A stretch of 20,461 nt of DNA. Source: Treponema sp. GTDB taxonomy: Bacteria > Spirochaetota > Spirochaetia > Treponematales > Treponemataceae. Location: NCBI GenBank assembly GCA_016290335.1, contig JAEETM010000057.1, forward strand, positions 1 through 20,461, read 5' to 3'. Shown one piece after another: positions 14,163 to 20,461 of the stretch. Positions within the stretch are counted from its first letter, which is position 1. Every line of letters begins with the position of its first letter. The notes under the pieces are model-generated. The model was not told the DNA's origin. It did no database searches and saw only the letters and a list, made by a program, of their open reading frames with translations. Position numbers and translations under genes: made by a program.

Positions 14163-14171
14163 TGGTATAAT
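14163..14171 (+). promoter_or_regulatory. Extended -10 promoter placing +1 at the OLD gene start codon
   Basis: TGGTATAAT gives a perfect -10 (14166-14171) with an upstream TG extension (14163-14164). No -35 match is seen at the right distance. With the -10 ending at 14171, +1 falls at about 14178, which is the first base of the GTG start codon. Confidence 0.6.
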
Positions 14172-14177
14172 ATTTAT

Positions 14178-15716
14178 GTGATTCAGATTCCTGTTAAGAT
14201 AAAGCTTCCTTTTTTGTGGGGAAAGGCGGTTTTTAGAAAAAATGATTGGACTCAAGTAAATCTGATAGTCGGACCAAACGGCTCGGGAAAAACGCTTCTG
14301 GCAGAGGCTTTGCGTGAACAGTTTGAGCAGGGCGGCTACGAGGTTGAGTTTTTTAAGGCAGACCGTAAACAGGATGATTCTTACATTTCAATTTTAAAAG
14401 ATAACGAAGCAGTGCGCTCAAGAGTTGAGTTTGTGCTTTCAAATATGTTTGGAAAATCAATTGTCTTTATAGATGATATTGATGGAAAGATTATTCCGGT
14501 TGTAAAAAACAAGGCCTGGAATGTTCAGTACGATTTGAACCAGGTTGAGTGTCACGGCTTAAAGGAAATAATCACCCTGCTTGTTGCGCTTTATTCACAG
14601 AAAAATAAATCCTGCCTTATTCTGGACGAACCGGAGCTTCACCTTCATCCGCAGCTGCAAAGTTTTTTTATAAAGGAAGTAAAGAAGTGTGCAAAGCAGA
14701 ACCCAGACAGAGTTTTCTTTTTGATTACTCACTCTCCGTTTTTCATTGACCTTCGTTTCCCGGAGGATTTGCTTGGTGTAATTGTGTGCCACATTAACCG
14801 CGAACCAACGCACATAGATTCGCTTTCAAAAAATGATGCAATGCTGTTCCGCCGGTTTTTGCCACGCTTTAATACATACCATAAGCAGTTTTTCTTTTCT
14901 GATAATCAGATTTTTGTAGAAGGCTACACCGACCAGCAGATGTTCACTTATCTTTTACCGTACATTCATAATTCCTACAGCTCAGTTGGCACCGGAATTA
15001 TTGATGTTGGCGGCAAGGACGAGCTTGGCGTATTCTGCAAGGTGTGCGCACTTTTAGGAACCGATGGTCGCATTATTACAGATCTGGACTCACTGTTCAG
15101 CGGTAAGCTTCGCGATGTTTTCTGCAATGATGAACGTGTAATGCAATGGCTTGAAAGACAGGAAGAACGTCAGCAGGATTTTTACAAAACAATTTTTACG
15201 CAGAAAGAGCTTGCACAAAAAATCACTCTGGAAAAACTAATCTTAAAACTTGAAAAATATTTAATAATGACCGGCCGCTACATCTGCAATTACAGGGGTT
15301 CCGTTCCGAGAAAGCTGCGTGTATTTTTTGAAAAGCTCAATGCAATAGAAAGCAAGTACAACGGTGCCGAAAACATAGACACTTATAAAACCGTAGTGCT
15401 TCAGGGCATAATGCGGGAAGGTGATGAGCTTAAAAAAATCATGCCGAAAAATCTTGCTGAAAATCTTGGAATTATAAAAAACCTCTTTTACATTTCAGTT
15501 GCAGGAGCTGAAGCAGCACGGGTTTACATTTTACCAAAAGGCTGCATTGAGCATTACTATACACAAAGCCAGATTGATTACATGCCTGTTTCCGCAAAGG
15601 ACAAGCTTTTTCATACAGAGCTGGAGCATCTTCTTCATACAAGCAGAAAGAAGATACAGAAGGAGTATTCAGGTTTAATTGAACTGTTAGAAAAAGCCTG
15701 CGTTCGTGGAAACTAA
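14178..15716 (+). CDS. OLD-family ATPase with TOPRIM nuclease domain
   Basis: The 512-residue product joins an ABC-type ATPase to a TOPRIM domain, the layout of OLD (overcoming lysogenization defect) nucleases. Visible motifs are Walker A GPNGSGKT (32-39), Walker B LILDEPELHLHP (Asp150, Glu151), H-loop THSP (His185), and TOPRIM residues Glu248 (FVEGYTDQQ) and Asp302/Asp304 (ITDLDSL). The usual ABC signature is degenerate (CHGLKE). OLD proteins cut DNA and several act in phage defence. No UvrD-like partner is adjacent, so this is not a Gabija pair and fits the solitary class. The GTG at 14178 is the only sensible start: an in-frame stop lies at 14151 and Walker A needs this N-terminus. There is no ribosome site, and the promoter suggests a leaderless mRNA. 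It is convergent with the sigma-factor gene. Confidence 0.85.
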   Translation: MIQIPVKIKLPFLWGKAVFRKNDWTQVNLIVGPNGSGKTLLAEALREQFEQGGYEVEFFKADRKQDDSYISILKDNEAVRSRVEFVLSNMFGKSIVFIDDIDGKIIPVVKNKAWNVQYDLNQVECHGLKEIITLLVALYSQKNKSCLILDEPELHLHPQLQSFFIKEVKKCAKQNPDRVFFLITHSPFFIDLRFPEDLLGVIVCHINREPTHIDSLSKNDAMLFRRFLPRFNTYHKQFFFSDNQIFVEGYTDQQMFTYLLPYIHNSYSSVGTGIIDVGGKDELGVFCKVCALLGTDGRIITDLDSLFSGKLRDVFCNDERVMQWLERQEERQQDFYKTIFTQKELAQKITLEKLILKLEKYLIMTGRYICNYRGSVPRKLRVFFEKLNAIESKYNGAENIDTYKTVVLQGIMREGDELKKIMPKNLAENLGIIKNLFYISVAGAEAARVYILPKGCIEHYYTQSQIDYMPVSAKDKLFHTELEHLLHTSRKKIQKEYSGLIELLEKACVRGN

Positions 15717-15743
15717 AAAACTCAAACCCGGAAAACCAGGTTT
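15715..15743 (-). terminator. Intrinsic terminator of the sigma-factor gene
   Basis: An 8-bp stem with one G-U pair (15724-15731 with 15736-15743) and a 4-base loop is followed on the minus strand by GAG and six Ts (15720-15715). Read on the plus strand the G-U pair becomes a C-A mismatch and no T-run follows, so it mainly serves the minus strand. The T-run touches the stop codon of the OLD gene. Confidence 0.7.
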
Positions 15744-15752
15744 AAGCTCCCA

Positions 15753-16547
15753 CTAAGCCGCCTGCGGAAGCATATTCTTTTTGAGCTTATTCAGGGCGCG
15801 CTCTTTGATGTTAAAAACATACTGCTTTGTTACATTCAGCTTGCTGCCAATTTCGGAAAGCGAGTAGGTTTTTTTGTAATTTTGCAGACCGTAGAACATG
15901 CAGATTATCTGCTTTTCAAGAGGGTCAAGCTTTTCGAGGTTTTCGTAAAGCTCCTGTTTCTGGAGGTGATAAACTGCGGTTTCTTCCGGCGTATAGGAAG
16001 AATCGTCTGCAATTGTAGAAAGCATTGAATCTTCCGGGCAGTCACCGGTTTTTGAATCAAGACTGACACAGGGTAAGCTTTCTTCAAAAAACTCAGAAAT
16101 CACCTTTTTGGAAAATCCAGTTTTAGCAGAAAGCTGTTCAATACGCTCTTTCTGGCTGCAGTCTGGATTAAGTTTTTTCATCGCCTTATTGATTTTTAAA
16201 ATCATTCTAAGGCGGTCCTCACTCTGACGCGGTACATAGCCAGAACAATTACTTGCGTGCATGATTTCGTTCATAATGTAGATTTTTGCAAGTGTGATGA
16301 TTTTTGTACCTTTGGAATAGTCGAAGTGGTCAACAGCCTTTATAAGACCTATGACAGCCTCATCATCGACATCCTCGTTTGAAAGACCATGGCCGTAAAA
16401 AGTTTTAGCGTAGGAAAGCGCGTATTTAATGTTTGCACGGATAAGTGTTTCGCGTGCCTGTTTGTCGCCCCCAGCTGCCTTTTTAGCAAGCCCCAACTCC
16501 TCAGATTTGGTGAGTGGTTCAACCACAAAATGGCAATAATTTTTCAT
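15753..16547 (-). CDS. Sigma-70-family RNA polymerase sigma factor, atypical region 2
   Basis: The 264-residue protein has sigma region 2 (about residues 30-100, with LIRANIKYALSYAKTF and DEAVIGLIKAVDHFDYSKGTK), a region 3-like helix bundle (about 115-160) and region 4 (about 200-255). The last has the helix-turn-helix YSLSEIGSKLNVTKQYVFNIKERALNKLKK. It lacks region 1, so it is a small alternative sigma, longer than ECF types. The usual melting segment FSTYAxWWI reads IITLAKIYI here (residues 83-91), so the conserved aromatics are mostly lost. The ATG at 16547 has no ribosome site; a TTG at 16556 is less likely. It has its own promoter and terminator, so it is monocistronic. No anti-sigma gene is adjacent, and the regulon is unknown. 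Confidence 0.9.
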   Translation of the reverse strand: MKNYCHFVVEPLTKSEELGLAKKAAGGDKQARETLIRANIKYALSYAKTFYGHGLSNEDVDDEAVIGLIKAVDHFDYSKGTKIITLAKIYIMNEIMHASNCSGYVPRQSEDRLRMILKINKAMKKLNPDCSQKERIEQLSAKTGFSKKVISEFFEESLPCVSLDSKTGDCPEDSMLSTIADDSSYTPEETAVYHLQKQELYENLEKLDPLEKQIICMFYGLQNYKKTYSLSEIGSKLNVTKQYVFNIKERALNKLKKNMLPQAA

Positions 16548-16557
16548 ATGGACCAAT

Positions 16558-16586
16558 ATAATAAAACTGCGATTGAAAGGTTACAA
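16558..16586 (-). promoter_or_regulatory. Promoter of the sigma-factor gene
   Basis: TTGTAA (16581-16586) and TATTAT (16558-16563) are 17 bases apart on the minus strand. The predicted start lies about 4 bases before the ATG at 16547, so the mRNA would be almost leaderless. A long A/T tract upstream (16587-16613) could act as an UP element. Confidence 0.6.
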
Positions 16587-16619
16587 AAAAAAATATTTTT
16601 TTTTAAAAAATTGTAGAAA

Positions 16620-18023
16620 TTATTTTCGTAAATATTCGATAGTAAGACAGGCAACTGCGCGGGACAAGGCTTGTTTTTCTTTTTCTATTTGAGCATTACA
16701 GCGTTCAATTTTTGCTGAAAGAACATCTGTTTCGGAACCGTAACCAGATTCATACATCTGCTGCTTCTGTGCAATTTTAGAGGTTGCCGATTCAATCTTC
16801 AAATCCTGGTATTCAATTTTCATTGTACAAACCTGAGCTGCGTTCCACTGGGAATTAAAGGTTTTGCTCAGGGTAGAGCGGGCGTCCAGCTTGTTTATTT
16901 CGGCAGTTTCAACTTCACTCATTTTGCGGGAAACATCGCGAACCTTTTTACCGCCATCCCATACAACGGTTTTAAGGCCAACAGAAACATTCAGGGAGTA
17001 ATCATCTTTCCGGCGCCAGTTTGGTTCAATAAATGGAAAGCGTGAACCGGAATAACCACCGCTCATCTGGAGTGCAAGATCGGGCTTCCAGTTTTCGGAA
17101 CCACGCGAAATCTTTTCGGCAGTTTTGTTTACATCCTGCAGCTGGGTTACCATTTTTATTGATAACTGATTCCCAGAAAGAACTTCCTTTTCCAGGTCTT
17201 CGGGATTTTTCTTAAGAAGACTGTCAAAAGAAGCTCCAAGCTCATCAACAAAATCAAAACCGATATTTTCTCTTGTAAGATCCTGGATGCCGGTTGTACG
17301 GCTCAATTCCAGAAGCTGGTTACTTATCTGTTCAAGCAAATCCTGTTTTGCAATTTCAAGCTCCTTTGCCTGAATCTTTGCATCAACAACATCCTGGTGG
17401 AGCAGCATACCGGAACGTTCGGCATTTTCGCTTACTTCTACCATTCTGTTTGCGTAAGTCTGTTCTTCATCAAGAATCTCAAGAATCCTGTTTAAATAAA
17501 AAAGACTGAGGAGCCTGGTTTTAAGCTCTGTTTCCAGCTGTTCGGTTTGCTGTGTAATCTGAGTCTGTTTAATTTCGGAAATCTGTTTATAAAGCTTGAT
17601 GGCGTTTGGAATCTTGCCCCAGGTAAAAACAGGCTGCGTTAAAGAAAACTGAAAGTTGTACAGTGTGTTTTCCATTCCATCATAAATCTTAACGTATTGT
17701 CCCTGTGTTGAAGGCTTAATTCCATTCCATTGAATTGAGTCGATAAGCTCATCTACATTCAGGTAGATTGTATCAACAGGAGGATTAAGCATATAAGTTC
17801 CGCTTGCCTGAAACTCAATTTTTGGTTCAAGGTCGGCCCAGGCATCTTTTACATCTAAAAGGCTGCGACGGTATTCTTCCTGGAGCTTAAGCAGTTCCGG
17901 GTGATTTTCCTTTGTAGAAATAAGAAGCATTTCAAGTGAATATTCTTCCTGCGCCCAAATACCGGTAAATAAAATTGAGAAAAGTATAAATGAAAAAAGT
18001 TTTTTATAAATCTTCTTATTCAT
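16620..18023 (-). CDS. TolC-like outer-membrane efflux protein
   Basis: The 467-residue protein has a signal peptide (cleavage probable after IWA, before QEEY) and the two long helical OEP repeats. The opening YSLEMLLISTKENHPEL and the helix-rich ELETELKTRLLSLFYL, EQTYANRMVEVSENAERSGM and YQDLKIESATSKIAQKQQMYESGYGSETDVLSAKI stretches are typical. It would form the trimeric exit duct for the RND pump encoded upstream. The ATG overlaps the TGA of the preceding lipoprotein gene by one base (TGATG) and has no ribosome site, so translation is probably coupled. A TTG one codon earlier is also in frame. Confidence 0.92.
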   Translation of the reverse strand: MNKKIYKKLFSFILFSILFTGIWAQEEYSLEMLLISTKENHPELLKLQEEYRRSLLDVKDAWADLEPKIEFQASGTYMLNPPVDTIYLNVDELIDSIQWNGIKPSTQGQYVKIYDGMENTLYNFQFSLTQPVFTWGKIPNAIKLYKQISEIKQTQITQQTEQLETELKTRLLSLFYLNRILEILDEEQTYANRMVEVSENAERSGMLLHQDVVDAKIQAKELEIAKQDLLEQISNQLLELSRTTGIQDLTRENIGFDFVDELGASFDSLLKKNPEDLEKEVLSGNQLSIKMVTQLQDVNKTAEKISRGSENWKPDLALQMSGGYSGSRFPFIEPNWRRKDDYSLNVSVGLKTVVWDGGKKVRDVSRKMSEVETAEINKLDARSTLSKTFNSQWNAAQVCTMKIEYQDLKIESATSKIAQKQQMYESGYGSETDVLSAKIERCNAQIEKEKQALSRAVACLTIEYLRK

Positions 18024-19213
18024 CAATTTAACTTAAAATTATATGAAGCTACATCGCTGCGGAGAGTTTTCACATCGTCCACTTCGGTGCCATTTGCAAA
18101 AAATTTAACATCGATTGTTGTGTTTTTCTGGGTGTAAGAAGTGTCGGTCCAGGAGAAGCTGTTTCCAAGTCCGCTGAAGTTGCCGTGAGTTTGAGTTCCG
18201 CTTGTTCCAATTGATTGTGCAACTGTTGTGGTTTCGCCGCAGTCTATTGTGTATGTTCCGTTAGAATCCTTTGCCTTCATGCTGATAACAACACCATCGC
18301 TATCTTTAGAAGTTGTATCGCCGTAAGTACCGTTTACAGCAGGGAAGTTAAGCTTTGTTGCCTTTCCATAAAGAGAAATCTTGTACGATGCGTTTTGTAC
18401 CGTTTTCTTGATTTCAAAATTGTCATCAAGGAATGAGTAATCCTTTGCGGTGTTATCGGCATTTGCGCAGGCCTTCCAGGTAATATCATCAGCACTCTGG
18501 AAATATGTTATGCTTACTTCCGGTGTGTTTTCTATTTTTTTCTTTTTGTCTTCTGCATTTTTCCAGCGTGGATAACTTATAGTAATTGTGCCGGAACCAT
18601 TGTTTACAACCTGCTCATAAGTTTTTGGAGCTTTTGTTGTAAGTGTATCTGTATTCTGCGGAACACTTACCTTTACAAGAATATCTGAAGTAATTGCGCT
18701 CGAAGTGGAAACATCATAAATGCTGATGCTTAAAGAAGTTGTTTTTCTGATGGCAGTAAGCTCGGCATAAACTGTGTCGCTTGTGCTGTCTGAAGTTATG
18801 ACAGTTTCATCCTTTGTGAGTCCGTAATTTTCGTGATAATACAAAAGGTAGATTGTGGTATAGTCGGCATCTTTTCCAAAGTCAGGTTTGTTTTCTTTCC
18901 ATACGATTTTAGGAATTGTGAACTTTCCGTCGGTGTCGGTAGCGGTGTGGCCGTAGTATGAGTTTGATGGAGAAAAGGTTGTGCCTTCCTTCCAGGAATT
19001 GTAATCTGAATCTCTTGTAGCACGGTCTGTGTAAGCATAAATATCTACGTAAGCAATTCCCCTGTTTATAGAGGATGTATTTTCTGCATCAACAATTTGT
19101 CCGCCAGTTCCACCTGTAAAAACAGAATAGCAGCCGGAAAAAGAAATAACCATAGACAAAATTAAAGCTGCCTTTGCCAAAGTTCTGAAAAGTGATTTTG
19201 AAAGAATCTTCAT
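18023..19213 (-). CDS. Lipoprotein of unknown function within the RND-TolC operon
   Basis: The 396-residue product has a signal peptide with lipobox FSGC (Cys28) and a Ser/Thr/Asp-rich, mostly beta body. Early on it reads GGQIVDAENTSSINRGIAYVDIYAYT and TATDTDGKFTIPKIVW, which resembles a carboxypeptidase-regulatory or Ig-like fold where small surface proteins adopt beta-sandwiches. No family is recognised for the rest. ATG at 19213 has GAGGT four bases upstream; the pump gene stops two bases earlier and the TolC start overlaps its stop. That tight packing suggests a part in the efflux complex or export of a related product. It is not a recognisable periplasmic adaptor (no lipoyl-hairpin features seen). 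Confidence 0.8.
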   Translation of the reverse strand: MKILSKSLFRTLAKAALILSMVISFSGCYSVFTGGTGGQIVDAENTSSINRGIAYVDIYAYTDRATRDSDYNSWKEGTTFSPSNSYYGHTATDTDGKFTIPKIVWKENKPDFGKDADYTTIYLLYYHENYGLTKDETVITSDSTSDTVYAELTAIRKTTSLSISIYDVSTSSAITSDILVKVSVPQNTDTLTTKAPKTYEQVVNNGSGTITISYPRWKNAEDKKKKIENTPEVSITYFQSADDITWKACANADNTAKDYSFLDDNFEIKKTVQNASYKISLYGKATKLNFPAVNGTYGDTTSKDSDGVVISMKAKDSNGTYTIDCGETTTVAQSIGTSGTQTHGNFSGLGNSFSWTDTSYTQKNTTIDVKFFANGTEVDDVKTLRSDVASYNFKLN

Positions 19214-19215
19214 AA

Positions 19216-20461
19216 CTACCTCGTTTTGTGTTTAGATTCACTTATAAAATAAATTACAGGAATTAAAATCAGAGTGATTAGGGTAGAGGTTAAAAGTCCA
19301 CCCGCAATTGCCTGACCCATAGAAGCATAAAGCTCTGAACCTTCGCCTTTTGCAACTGCCATAGGAATGTCCCCAAGCAGGGTTGTTAGTGTTGTAATAA
19401 AAATCGGCTTGATTCGGCTGGCGGCTCCATCAAGAACAGAACTTTTTAAAAGCTCAGTTTCTTCTTCGGTGTTCATTTCTATGTGCCAGTCTCCATCTTT
19501 ATCCTGAAAACCTTTTGCTTTTGCAAGAACTTCTCGCCGCTGTTTACGCAGCTGGTTTATATAATCAACTAGAATAATACCGTTATTTACAACAACACCT
19601 GCAAGTGAAATTAAACCTAAAAGTGAAAGAAGATTCAAGGTGGAGCCGAACATTAAAAGTCCGCCTACAACACCAATAAAGCAGAACGGAATTGTTACCA
19701 TAATCAAAAGAGGCTGACGGAACTTTTCGAACTGAATTACCATTACGGTGTAAACAAGGAAGATGGCAATAATCAGCGCAGAAAGCATAGGGGTAATCAT
19801 GTCGCCGATAAGTGCCATAATTCCACCAGCCTTAGAATGAACTCCGTTTGGAAGAGGATTGTTTGCAATAAACTGATTTACACGCTGCGAAACTCCGGTT
19901 GTATCTTCACCGACAAGTGAAGCTGTAATTGTAATTTTTTTAGCACGGTTGGAATGATTTATTCGCGAAATTGATTTTTCAACCTTAATATCCGAAAGGT
20001 TCGCAAAAGAAACCTTCTGACCGCCCTGAGTGATTATCTGAATGTTCGAAATATCATCGGCAGTAATGTTTTTATCGGTGATGTTTGAGGTGATGCGTAA
20101 ATCGTAACGGCTGCCGCTTTCAAGGTCTTTGTAACGTCCGCAATCCATTCCCTGAAAAAGTATTGCAGAAGTGATTCCGGCCTCGTAGCTTGTAATTCCA
20201 AGTGAGCTTAAATATTCCTGGCTCATATCAATAATCATTGTGGTTGTGTCGAAATTAGTGTCTAACTTTGCAGTTATGACTTCGGGATCGGCTTCCAGAT
20301 GATTTTTGATTTTTGTAGCGGTTTCGTAAAGAATATCCAGGTCTTCGGAAATGAGTGTAATACCATAACCGCCGCCGTCGGAAACATAGCCAACAAGCTT
20401 GTCAAAGCCGCCATTCGGAACAGATTCCTTGGAATCTGGCAAAACGGCAGCCCAAATCTCC
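19216..20461 (-). CDS. RND efflux pump, C-terminal part (5' end outside window)
   Basis: These 414 codons are the last part of a hydrophobe/amphiphile-type (HAE1, AcrB-like) RND transporter. The periplasmic porter/docking part (about the first 220 residues) is followed by membrane helices. Landmarks are LSALIIAIFLVYTVMVIQFEKFRQPLLIM, TLNLLSLLGLISLAGVVVNNGIILVDYINQLR and AASRIKPIFITTLTTLLGDIPMAV, near-universal in this family. The frame is open to the window edge; the proton-relay aspartates in the N-terminal half are not visible. It should pump compounds through the TolC-like duct encoded two genes downstream. The membrane-fusion adaptor is presumably upstream, outside the window. Substrate is unknown. 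Confidence 0.95.
   Translation of the reverse strand, partial: EIWAAVLPDSKESVPNGGFDKLVGYVSDGGGYGITLISEDLDILYETATKIKNHLEADPEVITAKLDTNFDTTTMIIDMSQEYLSSLGITSYEAGITSAILFQGMDCGRYKDLESGSRYDLRITSNITDKNITADDISNIQIITQGGQKVSFANLSDIKVEKSISRINHSNRAKKITITASLVGEDTTGVSQRVNQFIANNPLPNGVHSKAGGIMALIGDMITPMLSALIIAIFLVYTVMVIQFEKFRQPLLIMVTIPFCFIGVVGGLLMFGSTLNLLSLLGLISLAGVVVNNGIILVDYINQLRKQRREVLAKAKGFQDKDGDWHIEMNTEEETELLKSSVLDGAASRIKPIFITTLTTLLGDIPMAVAKGEGSELYASMGQAIAGGLLTSTLITLILIPVIYFISESKHKTR

Noticed and set aside
14178..16547. Gabija or other multi-gene defence system
   Set aside because: The neighbour of the OLD protein is a convergent sigma factor, not a UvrD-like helicase; no second defence gene found.

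Overview
The window looks like part of the chromosome of a Treponema-like, plant-fibre-using spirochaete. This is inferred from gene content: an AT-rich diderm genome, many small lipoproteins with loose spirochaete-style lipoboxes, a TonB-dependent receptor, a TolC/RND pump, InlB-type repeats on a surface esterase, and xylan-degradation genes. No rRNA, tRNA, CRISPR array, transposase or phage gene was seen. Both ends cut genes: an EAL-domain protein on the left and an RND pump on the right.

Left part (1-3640). The tail of an EAL protein is followed by a small lipoprotein that resembles the C-terminal lobe of CotH-type kinases. Next, on the minus strand, is a vitamin B12 unit: promoter, cobalamin riboswitch, small lipoprotein, TonB-dependent receptor. 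The riboswitch is supported by a closing P1 helix, the conserved core blocks, the B12 box and a complementary loop-loop pair. It identifies the receptor as a probable corrinoid importer (BtuB-like) and makes the lipoprotein a candidate accessory corrinoid-binding protein.

Middle part (3640-14060). Genes for glucuronoxylan use are interspersed with unrelated ones. There is a lipid-anchored CE15 glucuronoyl esterase with two InlB repeats, an unknown lipoprotein, a MATE transporter and a small membrane protein. These are followed by a cytoplasmic GH120 beta-xylosidase and an oligosaccharide ABC importer (substrate-binding lipoprotein and two permeases, no ATPase). The importer operon starts from a near-consensus promoter with three palindromic, LacI-type operator candidates just downstream. 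Three hairpins, the last a strong intrinsic terminator, separate the binding-protein gene from the xylosidase. The simplest model is: the surface esterase cuts glucuronate-lignin esters, the ABC system imports xylo-oligosaccharides, and GH120 removes xylose inside the cell.

Right part (14060-20461). A solitary OLD-family ATPase/TOPRIM nuclease appears to be made from a leaderless GTG-initiated transcript. It converges on an unusual sigma-70-family factor whose DNA-melting residues are atypical and whose mRNA is also almost leaderless. The rest is a tightly packed efflux operon: RND pump (partial), a lipoprotein of unknown role, and a TolC-like channel.
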